This document shows positions 8,519 through 17,176 of a stretch of DNA of 64,000 nucleotides, one piece after another. Under the pieces are notes generated by a model. The model ran no database searches. It was not told the origin of the DNA and was given only the letters and a program-made list of their open reading frames with translations. The stretch is from Bacteroidetes bacterium 37-13 (GTDB taxonomy: Bacteria > Bacteroidota > Bacteroidia > Chitinophagales > LD1). The DNA lies in NCBI GenBank assembly GCA_001897535.1, contig MKTC01000031.1, positions 140,428 through 204,427 on the forward strand, given 5' to 3'. Position 1 is the first letter of the stretch. Each line of letters opens with the position of its first letter. The position numbers and the translations under genes were made by a program.

Positions 8519-10030
8519 ATGTTCCAAAAAATCACTCAGTTTTTTAGAGAAAATAAAAGCCTTACCTATATTATTTTATTTGGATTGGTATTACGCTTAA
8601 TTTTTACACTCGTTGTAGCACCGGTTTATTTTAATCGTGCAAATATATTTGTTGATGGAGATACTGGTGCATGGACAAGAGCAATACAAAATTTGATACA
8701 TTATGGAGAACTAAACTTTCTTAAGCCCGGTAATGATATAACCGCATATAGTAGAATGCCTGGCTATTCATTTTTCTTAGCACCATCATTCTTAATAGTT
8801 ACTTTATTTTATAAAATACAAGGCTTAGACATACATAACTACAGCGCTATTTGGGACGTTGCTTTAAAGCTAACCGCCTATACGCAGATTATTTTAGATA
8901 CTATAAGTATTTTTCTTGTATTTTATATTGCAAAAAGATTATTCAGCAACTATAAGATTGGGATTATTTCAGCTTTCCTTTATGCAACTTATCCGTTTGT
9001 AATAGTTTGGAATCCTGTTTGCTATTCCGAAATTCCTTCTATCTTTTTTGCCCTTCTTGCGCTTGCACTCGCACTTAAGGGAGATAAAAAATATATACTA
9101 GCAATAGCTGGTATTTCTTTAGGGTTTGCTGTGCTTAATAGACCGCAATATGCACTTTTAGCACCGTTTGTTATTTTCCTTTTTTACCAAAAGTACAAAG
9201 GCTTCACTAAAGAGAGTGCTTTTCAGGCACTCATTTTCTATGTTTTTTTTACCATAACCTATGGCTCTTGGCCCTTGCGAAATTATATCCGCTTTGGCAA
9301 GGTTGTTACAACACAAGATTTAAGTGGTATAAGCAATTGGAATCAAGAAGTTATTGCGTTTATGCAGTATGTTTATAGTGTAAAGGCAGAATGGGATCCA
9401 CAGTTTTCAAATATTATTCATAATAAGCCCGTAAAGTTTCCGCCAATAGCTTATAGAACGCCAGAAGATTCAATTAAGTTAGAAAGAGCTATTTACTTAT
9501 CTCAAAATTGCGGTAGCGGGTTTAGCTATTGGAAAGGCTATTGGAAAAATCCAATTCCTGCAAATGACCCTTCAAATTGTTCGGCAGAGGCAGCGCAGCT
9601 TTTTAATGAACTCAGAGCAAATCAGATAAAATATAATTCTGTCAATTTCTACATTACAATTCCATTGCAAAATCTAAAGAAAGCTCTTTTTAAATCAGAA
9701 TTAAGTGATAGCAAAAGTTTAGTACAGAAGCTTGGAGGTATGTTGTTCTACTATCGCACATTCCTTCTTATGCTTGGTATTATTGGTTTAGTAATGATGC
9801 TCAGAGATAGGTTTACAATACCAATAGCAATGTTAATTGGCTCATTCTTTGTAGCACTCTATTTTTACTTATCTTTTGGCACTAGCCCACAGTGTAGGAA
9901 TATTGAAATGCGGTATCTTTTACAGCCAGATGTTTTGATGCTTCTACCTGCGGCATTTTTACTTTCAAAACTTCGATTTTTAGATACCTTTCTAAATAAA
10001 TTTACATCTACAGTTTCCACTTCAAAATAA
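8519..10030 (+). CDS. GT39/ArnT-like integral membrane glycosyltransferase (GT-C)
   Basis: 503 residues with an estimated ten or more membrane segments. The first loop carries DGDTGAW and SRMPGYSFFLAP, the place where GT-C enzymes hold the catalytic Asp and the conserved R-x-P-x-Y. A large soluble loop (about residues 260-400) with one Cys pair region (QNCGSGF, SNCSAEA) precedes the last helices. Enzymes of this fold use polyprenyl-phosphate sugars on the periplasmic side, which matches the GT2 at 6-7 kb. It is the only plus-strand gene in this cluster and has its own promoter. Acceptor unknown. Confidence 0.8.
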   Translation: MFQKITQFFRENKSLTYIILFGLVLRLIFTLVVAPVYFNRANIFVDGDTGAWTRAIQNLIHYGELNFLKPGNDITAYSRMPGYSFFLAPSFLIVTLFYKIQGLDIHNYSAIWDVALKLTAYTQIILDTISIFLVFYIAKRLFSNYKIGIISAFLYATYPFVIVWNPVCYSEIPSIFFALLALALALKGDKKYILAIAGISLGFAVLNRPQYALLAPFVIFLFYQKYKGFTKESAFQALIFYVFFTITYGSWPLRNYIRFGKVVTTQDLSGISNWNQEVIAFMQYVYSVKAEWDPQFSNIIHNKPVKFPPIAYRTPEDSIKLERAIYLSQNCGSGFSYWKGYWKNPIPANDPSNCSAEAAQLFNELRANQIKYNSVNFYITIPLQNLKKALFKSELSDSKSLVQKLGGMLFYYRTFLLMLGIIGLVMMLRDRFTIPIAMLIGSFFVALYFYLSFGTSPQCRNIEMRYLLQPDVLMLLPAAFLLSKLRFLDTFLNKFTSTVSTSK

Positions 10031-10061
10031 GTGTATGCAGAGTATTCTAAAAGACATTCTT

Positions 10062-11147
10062 TTAGTACTTGCTTTTTAGAGAAAGGAAATAAGACTCAAA
10101 ATATTTATAAGAAATTCTTGCAAAAAGATAGCTTAATGCTAAAGATAATACAGGAATAACAACTATGACAGACAAGATTGTTTCTTGAACATGCAAGACA
10201 CTTTTGAATAATGTGTAAACAACAAAAATTGCAATGGAATGATATAAATACAAACCATAAGTGTATTTGCCGTTATCTTCTAAAATTTTAATTTTTGAAA
10301 GCGACCAATTAGGCGAGTATATTTGGAATAAAATAAACATGCCAATTCCAAATGAGAAAACGATAATTTTAATTGGATATGGCAAAAAATGGCTATTGTA
10401 AATGGATACTGTAGAAACAAGAATCAATAGAATTACAACAAATCCAGATTGTGCAATTTTGGTATTGATATTTTTATAGTTGTAGTAAGACATATAGCCA
10501 AACAAAGAACCCATTGACAAATATATCATTGATGTAATGGAATGCGTGTGTGGAAGATTAAATATTAGCGCAAGAATTGTAGTTACGACCAATACCGATA
10601 AAATACCTTTTACAAAGTTTCTTTTTGGAAGAAAAAAAAGCAGAATTGGCCAAAATAAATAGTACTGCTCTTCGATACTTACCGACCAAGTAGGTCCCAA
10701 ACCAACACCAAACGGCAACTGACCATTAAATATTTGGTCGAGATTGCTAAGAAAAAACAAGTACATTAAAAAATGCGCATTTTCTGTTGTAGGTTGATGC
10801 AACACCAAAGAGCGTATAAGCGGAAAAATAAAGAATCCAAAGATTACTACTGCAAAATATACCGGCCAAATACGGAGCACTCGTTTTATGTAGAAATTCT
10901 TTATGGTAAACCTCTCTTTTTCTTGGTCTTTTAATATCAAGTAAGTGATTAAAAAACCACTTAAAACAAAAAAAATAGGAACTCCAAAACCAATTGTTTC
11001 TTTTATATAATCTATTGCCTTAAAAAGTGTTGAATTTAAAATTGCACTATTTTCAGTTCTAAAAGAGTGTGCTAAAAAAGTAGAGAAAAACGCAATAGTT
11101 CTTATGGCATCTAAACTTTTAAAATGGAACTTAGAAGTTTCACTCAT
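10062..11147 (-). CDS. OafA/YrhL-type membrane acyltransferase (acyltransferase 3 family)
   Basis: 361 residues from the ATG at 11147; the frame runs on to a TTG at 11195, but the ATG places SLDAIRTIAF close to the N terminus as usual. About ten membrane helices. Family marks: the conserved His in FLAHSF, the Arg pair in IKRVLRIWPVYF, and GPTWSVSIEEQYYLFWPIL, the classic acyltransferase-3 signature. It O-acylates (often acetylates) surface sugars at the inner membrane. There is no fused SGNH domain. It sits between the GT-C and LpxD-like genes, consistent with decoration of the cluster's glycan. Confidence 0.88.
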   Translation of the reverse strand: MSETSKFHFKSLDAIRTIAFFSTFLAHSFRTENSAILNSTLFKAIDYIKETIGFGVPIFFVLSGFLITYLILKDQEKERFTIKNFYIKRVLRIWPVYFAVVIFGFFIFPLIRSLVLHQPTTENAHFLMYLFFLSNLDQIFNGQLPFGVGLGPTWSVSIEEQYYLFWPILLFFLPKRNFVKGILSVLVVTTILALIFNLPHTHSITSMIYLSMGSLFGYMSYYNYKNINTKIAQSGFVVILLILVSTVSIYNSHFLPYPIKIIVFSFGIGMFILFQIYSPNWSLSKIKILEDNGKYTYGLYLYHSIAIFVVYTLFKSVLHVQETILSVIVVIPVLSLALSYLFARISYKYFESYFLSLKSKY

Positions 11148-11405
11148 ATACTTTATTGTCTTTTTCTCAAATTTTGGTGGCTGCAATAAAAACAATAAAA
11201 TACTTAGTAAGTAAATTATTTAAAGAATGAATCCAAACAAAATAAAACGCTCAAAACAGATTTTTAAATTTGGGTAATATTTTCTTTCACTTTATACTAA
11301 CTCTTGTATTATTTGTGCCAATTTCTCTGTTTGTATCTACTAACAATTTATAGCGTTCCTTTCTGAGCAAAATTCTTCAATTTAAACAAGCTATAGAAGT
11401 GTTTA
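11148..11405. other. intergenic stretch with a possible decayed small membrane ORF
   Basis: About 258 bp without a clear gene. On the plus strand an ATG at 11227 opens MNPNKIKRSKQIFKFG and stops; one base away, a second frame reads IFFHFILTLVLFVPISLFVS and ends at 11353. Joined by a one-base shift these would give a 40-residue peptide with one membrane helix. This may be the remnant of a flippase-type N terminus or chance in AT-rich DNA. No promoter or terminator is evident. Confidence 0.25.
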
Positions 11406-12323
11406 TTACTTCTCATTTTTCTTTAAGAATTTAGCAGGATTACCAACCCAAACTTCACTATCAGGAATATTTTTTACGACTACGGCACCGATTCCAGTTA
11501 TAGAGTCACTGCCAATTTCACACTTCTCTTTTAATAGCGTATTCACACCAATAAAACATCTATTATTTATTTTTGAGCCTCCCGCAAGAACTGAATTAGC
11601 ACAAACAATGGTGCTTTCGCCAATTTTAGAATTATGTCCAACATGCACATAATGATCAATCACACTACCATTCCCAATTTCTGTGCTACCTAATGTTCCT
11701 CTATCTATATTTGCAAAAGGAAATATTTGAACATTATTTCCAATTTTCACACTGCCGATATGTGGTATATGCTCTACAGTTCCATCAGAATGTGTGTAGA
11801 ATCCAAATCCTTCGCCTCCAATGGAAACATTTTCTCTAATTAAAACATTTGCGCCTATAGTAACACTGTCAAAAATTTTTACAAACTCGCCAATTTGAGT
11901 GTTATCGCCAATAGTACAAGAGCCTATAACTGAATAGGCTCCAATAGTTACATTCTTTCCAATAATGCAGTTTTTATCTACAATAGCAGTTTCGTGAATT
12001 GCACTTAGTGGTTTCTTGTTTGTGCTATTTCTTATGTGTTTTAGTACTTTAAAATATTCTAGTTTTGGGTCTTTCGATATTACATACAACCTTTGCTTTT
12101 CACTGTTACCCAGATTAAAAGTTTCTTCATTACATATAATACAACTTGCGTTTGTGTTTGAAAGAATTTCCGCGTTGTTTTTTACATTCGGTTTTATCCA
12201 AGCAATTTGACCCTCAACAGCATCATATACTGTATTGATGCCATTAAAGGTTAAACTTTTGTTGCCAACATAAACACAATCAACAGAAAATATCTCTTTC
12301 AGAACTGCAATATCTAACAACAT
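11406..12323 (-). CDS. LpxD-like left-handed beta-helix acyltransferase
   Basis: 305 residues, somewhat shorter than E. coli LpxD (341). An N-terminal uridine-binding-like domain (residues 1-100) is followed by hexapeptide repeats forming a left-handed beta helix (IGKNVTIGAYSVIGS, IGDNTQIGEFVKI and so on). DHYVHVGHNSKIGE contains the His expected to act as catalytic base. LpxD N-acylates UDP-3-O-acyl-glucosamine in lipid A synthesis. The gene is embedded in a glycan cluster, next to a PIG-L deacetylase that could expose an amine for acylation, so it may be a paralogue that acylates another amino sugar. Gap to the PIG-L gene upstream: 16 bp. Confidence 0.78.
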   Translation of the reverse strand: MLLDIAVLKEIFSVDCVYVGNKSLTFNGINTVYDAVEGQIAWIKPNVKNNAEILSNTNASCIICNEETFNLGNSEKQRLYVISKDPKLEYFKVLKHIRNSTNKKPLSAIHETAIVDKNCIIGKNVTIGAYSVIGSCTIGDNTQIGEFVKIFDSVTIGANVLIRENVSIGGEGFGFYTHSDGTVEHIPHIGSVKIGNNVQIFPFANIDRGTLGSTEIGNGSVIDHYVHVGHNSKIGESTIVCANSVLAGGSKINNRCFIGVNTLLKEKCEIGSDSITGIGAVVVKNIPDSEVWVGNPAKFLKKNEK

Positions 12324-12339
12324 ACTTGCGCTTATTGGT

Positions 12340-12981
12340 TTATGTAATTATAAGACGAATTACTTCAAAGCACTCAGCATATTTCATCCCAACTTGAGTT
12401 CCCCTTACTTTTGCTAAGGATTTAATAAAGTCTTCATTTGCATAAGATCTGTGAGCCTGAGATTTATAGCATTTAATAGAATCAACCTTTTTCTGAACGT
12501 GCCTATCCTCTAAATTGAAAAATGTTGAAGTATTAAAATTTAAATTATTCCATACCAATTCATAGCCAAAAATAGTTTTGGTTTTAAAGGCTCTTAAACC
12601 TTCGTTTGAAATTGTAAAATGATCTTGATGTAAATCATTTAACGTTGGCAGAAATACTATGTCTGGATCTATATTTTTTTTGAGTGAAATAATATCATCC
12701 AATATTTCTTGCCTTCTATAATTAAAGGTTCTAACCTCATACTTAAATAATATTAAGTTACTACTTTTAATTCCCAAATGTGCAGTTGCTTCTTTCACTT
12801 CCGTAATTAAAATATCTTTTGGAAACTGAGGTAAAACCGATTGCTCACAAGCAGAAAATGCAGCATAGTAAACATCATGTCCTTGTTCAATAAATTTGGA
12901 GATTGTACCTCCGCAGCCAAATTCTCCATCATCTGTGTGAGGCGCAAGAATCAACACCTTTGCTCTTTCTTTATTAATCAT
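12340..12981 (-). CDS. PIG-L family N-acetyl-sugar deacetylase
   Basis: 213 residues. APHTDDGEFGCGG near residue 13 is the PIG-L zinc motif (usually HPDDE), and DLHQDHFTISNEGL near residue 105 provides the second metal-binding pair. Members remove an acetyl group from N-acetylglucosamine linked to lipids or other carriers. It overlaps the upstream GT4 gene by 8 bases and precedes the LpxD-like gene by 16, so the three are one transcription unit: glycosyl transfer, deacetylation, then possible N-acylation. Substrate not known. Confidence 0.87.
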   Translation of the reverse strand: MINKERAKVLILAPHTDDGEFGCGGTISKFIEQGHDVYYAAFSACEQSVLPQFPKDILITEVKEATAHLGIKSSNLILFKYEVRTFNYRRQEILDDIISLKKNIDPDIVFLPTLNDLHQDHFTISNEGLRAFKTKTIFGYELVWNNLNFNTSTFFNLEDRHVQKKVDSIKCYKSQAHRSYANEDFIKSLAKVRGTQVGMKYAECFEVIRLIIT

Positions 12982-14275
12982 AGTTTTTTTTCAAAGTTTT
13001 TAAAAGTACAGAGGTAAAATATTCTCTTGAAAGTTTAAATACTTCTTCATCGCTAATATCAGTTTCTATTTTTTTTCCTGAGTTATAAATTTCATAATAA
13101 CTTTTTAAATAGTCGTATATTGCTCTTTCACTATTTACTACTGTATGAATATTTCTACCTTTAAAGAAAAAGGTATCCGTACTTTCACTATTGGTAATAC
13201 TTAATATAGGTTTCTTTGCCGCTGCATAACTGTAACATTTTGCACCAATTAAACCTTTTGAAGGGTCGCCTGCTATTAAATTAATTAAAAGTGAAGATTC
13301 AAGTTGCATCTTTATAGATTCTTCAACAGATACTCTTTTTAAGATTTTTACATTATGAGGAAATAGTTCAGAAAGTTCTTTAGCCTTTTCTGTTGCCATA
13401 TTATTTTGGCTATCAATCCCCACAAATCGAAGTTGAATATTGATATTACAATTATTCTCTTCGAGGAAAATTTTAAATGCTCCAAAAAGTAATTCCATAT
13501 AAGGGAAATCATACATAATACCTGTATAGGTTATTAAGAAGTCTTTATTTGAAACATACGCTACACTTTTAAGCAAATTCAAATCCACTCCATTTTCTAC
13601 CACAAAGCAATGTTCAACATTTGTCCTTCTCTTAATATCCTCAACAAGAAATTGCGATACAGAACTCAGAGACTGAACATTTGATAAGTACTTTCTTTCG
13701 AAAAGTCTTTCAATACTAAGTAGCATTTTTTGAAACGGTTTACTAGCATTCTTTGAGTGATTACGAATCCAATCATCTCTATAATCAGCATGCCAAGGAA
13801 TACTAAATTCCCTTGAAAGAAGATGTGCATATTTGAATAAAATGAAAGGCTCTCCTGTTGCAACAATATAGTCTATATCTCCTTGTTCTGTAATAATTTT
13901 TCGAGCGTGGTAATATATTTCTGCTCTATTATCAAACTTAGTTGAAATAAAACTCAACAGTCTATATAATACTGTCAATATTTTTCTGAGATAGCCATAT
14001 ACTCTTCCATTCTTTGTTAGCAGTTTATCTCTTAAATTAGGCTTGTAAGGAACATAATACGATGCACTTTTAGAAGTTATTTCCTCCTTAACCACATCAC
14101 CGGTACACTTAGTAAATGCTTCAATACTATTATAGGCTATTCCATCCCAATTTCGTGTTACAACAATTGGATAAACATCACTTTCAGGAAGATATTTATA
14201 CCAAGAATAAGGTCTTTGTGCTCCAACAGAATTATACGGAGGAAAATCGTAAGCCAGTATCAGAACCTTTTTCAT
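12974..14275 (-). CDS. GT4-type glycosyltransferase
   Basis: 433 residues, GT-B fold. N-terminal ILAYDFPPYNSVGAQRPY is the typical start of a group of family 4 transferases. The C-terminal half has ITYTGIMYDFPYMELL for the donor domain entry and SLLINLIAGDPSKGLIGAKCY in place of the more usual E-x7-E region (Gly and Lys of the donor site visible). No signal peptide; membrane association is likely peripheral. It is the first gene of the GT4/PIG-L/LpxD-like unit. Sugar and acceptor cannot be named. Confidence 0.82.
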   Translation of the reverse strand: MKKVLILAYDFPPYNSVGAQRPYSWYKYLPESDVYPIVVTRNWDGIAYNSIEAFTKCTGDVVKEEITSKSASYYVPYKPNLRDKLLTKNGRVYGYLRKILTVLYRLLSFISTKFDNRAEIYYHARKIITEQGDIDYIVATGEPFILFKYAHLLSREFSIPWHADYRDDWIRNHSKNASKPFQKMLLSIERLFERKYLSNVQSLSSVSQFLVEDIKRRTNVEHCFVVENGVDLNLLKSVAYVSNKDFLITYTGIMYDFPYMELLFGAFKIFLEENNCNINIQLRFVGIDSQNNMATEKAKELSELFPHNVKILKRVSVEESIKMQLESSLLINLIAGDPSKGLIGAKCYSYAAAKKPILSITNSESTDTFFFKGRNIHTVVNSERAIYDYLKSYYEIYNSGKKIETDISDEEVFKLSREYFTSVLLKTLKKNYD

Positions 14276-14351
14276 TGAAGCGGTAAATGTAATTGAAAAT
14301 TGAAGGTTTTAACGCTTATTTTAAAGATAAGAGCGTAATTGAATTTTACCA

Positions 14352-14393
14352 AAAACACCAAAAGACACTTAGCTCTCTAAGAAGTGTTTTTTT
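14352..14393 (-). terminator. probable terminator of the RlmI-like gene
   Basis: On the minus strand, 28 bp past the stop at 14421, ACACTTCTTAG (14387-14377), loop AGAG and CTAAGTGT (14372-14365) pair and are followed by a U-rich stretch (CTTTTGGTGTTTTT). Confidence 0.5.
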
Positions 14394-14420
14394 ACTTACT
14401 ATTAAGTTGAAAATAGGTTG

Positions 14421-15311
14421 CTAACAACTCCTAAACCTCGCAAACGCGCCAAGCGGCAATTTTTTTCCAAAGCTATCTTGGATAAAAAGTTCACCAATTT
14501 CAAAGTTGCTTTTCTTGAATTTATCTTGAATTAAGTTTTCAAGAATAAGCGAAGAAAATCCCAATGAATAAGCATTTAGAATTAAGAAATGATTCTCGTT
14601 ATCAAGCAGTTGCTGAACCGTGTTCATCATTTCTAAAATGTTATCTTCTAATTTCCATTTTTCGCCCGAAGGTCCGTGCCCAAACGCAGGTGGGTCTAAA
14701 ATAATTCCATGATATTTATTGCCGCGCTTGGCTTCGCGCTTGGTAAATTTAAGTGCATCTTCAACCACCCAGCGGATATTGGTTAAATTGCTTTGCTGCA
14801 TGTTCTCGTTAGCCCAACTCACCACTTGTTTTATAGAATCTACGTGTGTAACATCGGCTCCTGCTGCTTTTGCCGCTAACGATGCGCCACCTGTGTAAGC
14901 AAATAAATTCAAAAATTTCGGCTGAATATTTTTTGCTTTAAGTGCATTTACTGCATTGGCAATATACTCCCAATTTACAGCTTGTTCAGGAAAAACACCA
15001 ACGTGCTTAAAGCCTGTAAGCGCTAATTTAAAAGTGAAATTTACAGCACCATTGTAATTTAGATGCCAATTATCGGGTGTGTTTTTTAGCTTTTTCCAGA
15101 TGCCGGAATTGCTCGATGCGGGCACAAATTTTGTATGTGCTTGCTTTTCCCAATAGGCCAAAGACTCCGAAAGTTCCCACACGGCTTGCGGTTCGGGGCG
15201 AATGGTAATGATGTTTTCAAACCGTTCAATTTTCATTCCAAGCCCGCTATCTAAAAGCTGATAGTTCTTGAATGTTTGCGGTTGCTGTATAAGAATTTGT
15301 GAGTTTTTCAT
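14421..15311 (-). CDS. class I SAM-dependent methyltransferase, RlmI-like
   Basis: 296 residues. FLNLFAYTGGASLAAKAAGAD near residue 140 is the SAM-binding motif I region, VTHVDSIKQVVSWANENM is motif II, and LDPPAFGHGPSGEKWKLED near residue 205 is the catalytic stretch of the RlmI/RlmK 23S rRNA group. The N-terminal PUA domain of true RlmI is absent. A likely RNA methyltransferase acting in the cytosol. A decayed partial copy of this gene lies at 55.9 kb. Overlap with neighbours is nil; a hairpin terminator follows. Confidence 0.83.
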   Translation of the reverse strand: MKNSQILIQQPQTFKNYQLLDSGLGMKIERFENIITIRPEPQAVWELSESLAYWEKQAHTKFVPASSNSGIWKKLKNTPDNWHLNYNGAVNFTFKLALTGFKHVGVFPEQAVNWEYIANAVNALKAKNIQPKFLNLFAYTGGASLAAKAAGADVTHVDSIKQVVSWANENMQQSNLTNIRWVVEDALKFTKREAKRGNKYHGIILDPPAFGHGPSGEKWKLEDNILEMMNTVQQLLDNENHFLILNAYSLGFSSLILENLIQDKFKKSNFEIGELFIQDSFGKKLPLGAFARFRSC

Positions 15312-15344
15312 TTTTAGTGCAAAGTAAAAGTAGCATTATTCATG

Positions 15345-15387
15345 AAACAAAACTGCCGCAACAGAAACTAATTCCTATTGCGGCAGT
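15345..15387 (-). terminator. rho-independent terminator after paaN
   Basis: Inverted repeat ACTGCCGCAA (15352-15361) and TTGCGGCAGT (15378-15387), ten perfect pairs. Reading the minus strand, it lies 21 bp beyond the paaN stop and is followed by TTTGTTTC. Confidence 0.8.
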
Positions 15388-15407
15388 AGTATGTTTAACA
15401 TTTTTAA

Positions 15408-17060
15408 TTAAGCCATTTTGCGGTGTCCTACCCACACAAAACGCTTGTTTACATATTCAGGATTAGTGAAAGTTGCATTGCCCGCAGGGTTGCCTCCCGT
15501 TACGTGAAAATCGCTGAATGTAGCGTGTTGGTTCACAAAAATACCTCCGGTTAAATTTAAACTAACCGGTGTAAACACGCTTTCCATTTCATCTTCAATA
15601 TTTGCGGCTACAGCATCATTTGTGGTGTATGCAGCGCAAGTAATTGCTCCGTGTTTTGCTGCCATTTCCTTTGCCAAGCGAATACTTTCTTCGGTGTTTT
15701 TAGTTTTAATAAACAACACTATTGGCCCGAATAATTCATTTTCATACACGCCAAAATCTTTTGCGTTTGTCTCTAATACTACCGGGCTGCAAGTGCGTGC
15801 TTTTGGAAATTCAGCATTAGCAACTTGCGTTGGTTCAACCAATACATCTGCAATATCTTTTGAGCTTTCTACGCGCTTTAAGGTTGCTTCATTTTGTATG
15901 GCTCCTAAAATTCCTGCACCCATTTGCGGATTAGCTGCCAAGCCTGAAATAGCAGATGTGAGCGCGTTCACGGTATCTTGAAAACTTAATTCCCCATCGT
16001 TTGTTTTAATGCCGTTTTCAGGAATAAAAAAGTTTTGTGGCGCAGTGCACATTTGTCCGGAATAAAGCGAAGTGGCAAACGATAAATTTTGCGCTACTGC
16101 TTTAATATCTGCAACGGAGTCTAAAATTACAGAATTCACTCCGGCTTTTTCAGTAAAAGAAGTTTTGCCCGGCAATTGTTCTATATAGCTTCCAAATGCG
16201 GAACCGCCTGTGTAGTCAATAATTTTTACCAATGGATGTTCTGCCAATTTTTTTGTAATCAAATTGCTGCTGCTATCTACAGCTAATTGACAAGTGTTGG
16301 GATCTAAACCTTTGGCTTGAAGCGCAGCTTGAATTTCTGCAACCACAACGGCAATTGGGTAAATACTTTTTGGGTGAGGTTTCACAATGGCAGTATTGCC
16401 TGTAATAAGTGAAGCAAAAAGTCCTGGAACGCTGTTCCATGTTGGGAAGGTTGAGCAGCCAATTACTAAGCCGATTCCTTTTGGAATAGGACGATATGTT
16501 TTTTCTAATTTAATACTGCTTTTACCGGCAGGTTTTTCCCATGTTATTGCTGAAGGAAAACGTGAAAGCTCTTCGTATCCTAATGCTAAGGCTTCTAAAG
16601 CGCGGTCGTTTGCATGTGGTCCACTCGCTTGAAAACTCATAATAAAAGATTGCCCTGTGGTGTGTTGCGTAGCATAAGCAATTTCAAAAAAGCGGTTTTT
16701 AATTCTCTCTAAAGCATCTACCAGAACTTCTGCACGGTCTTCTACGCTCACTTTTTTCCATTGCTCAAAAGCTCTGCCCGAGCGCACTATCAAAGTGTCC
16801 ACATCAAACGCAGGATAAGTTACGCCAAGGGCTTCTAAAGTGTATGGCGAAACTTCTTCGCCAATCCATTCTGTGGCATTGCTTTGCAGTAAGCCTTCAA
16901 ATTTATGATTGCGTTGGCTATCAAATGCCACTTGCCCTTTGGGTGCTGCATCTTCGCCATAGGCTTTGGGATGTTCCGGATATTGCGCAAAAAAAGTTCT
17001 TGCATGAATTGCTTTTATAGCATTTGAAATAATCTCTGAATAAGCTGAACTAAGTGCCAT
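15408..17060 (-). CDS. paaN: phenylacetate-degradation aldehyde dehydrogenase-like protein PaaN
   Basis: 550 residues, the length of the PaaN type without a fused hydratase domain. Aldehyde-dehydrogenase fold: IGCSTFPTWNSVPGLFASLI, GNTAIVKPHPKS for cofactor binding, IDYTGGSAFGSYIE for the nucleotide turn, FTEKAGVNSVIL with the general-base Glu, and SGQMCTAPQNFF with the catalytic Cys. In the phenylacetate route, ring-opening aldehydes are oxidised by such enzymes, although the exact step for this subtype is not settled. No paaABCDE, paaK or paaZ gene is near, so it stands apart from its pathway. Confidence 0.85.
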   Translation of the reverse strand: MALSSAYSEIISNAIKAIHARTFFAQYPEHPKAYGEDAAPKGQVAFDSQRNHKFEGLLQSNATEWIGEEVSPYTLEALGVTYPAFDVDTLIVRSGRAFEQWKKVSVEDRAEVLVDALERIKNRFFEIAYATQHTTGQSFIMSFQASGPHANDRALEALALGYEELSRFPSAITWEKPAGKSSIKLEKTYRPIPKGIGLVIGCSTFPTWNSVPGLFASLITGNTAIVKPHPKSIYPIAVVVAEIQAALQAKGLDPNTCQLAVDSSSNLITKKLAEHPLVKIIDYTGGSAFGSYIEQLPGKTSFTEKAGVNSVILDSVADIKAVAQNLSFATSLYSGQMCTAPQNFFIPENGIKTNDGELSFQDTVNALTSAISGLAANPQMGAGILGAIQNEATLKRVESSKDIADVLVEPTQVANAEFPKARTCSPVVLETNAKDFGVYENELFGPIVLFIKTKNTEESIRLAKEMAAKHGAITCAAYTTNDAVAANIEDEMESVFTPVSLNLTGGIFVNQHATFSDFHVTGGNPAGNATFTNPEYVNKRFVWVGHRKMA

Positions 17061-17176
17061 GATTTTTCTGTTTTTTGTTTACAAAAGCGAAGTAAATAAA
17101 AATTGTTACCCAAGTGCTATTGCTTAAGTTTTGTTGTGTTGCATTCGCTGTTTATTTTTTGCTGAAACTGGAGTTC

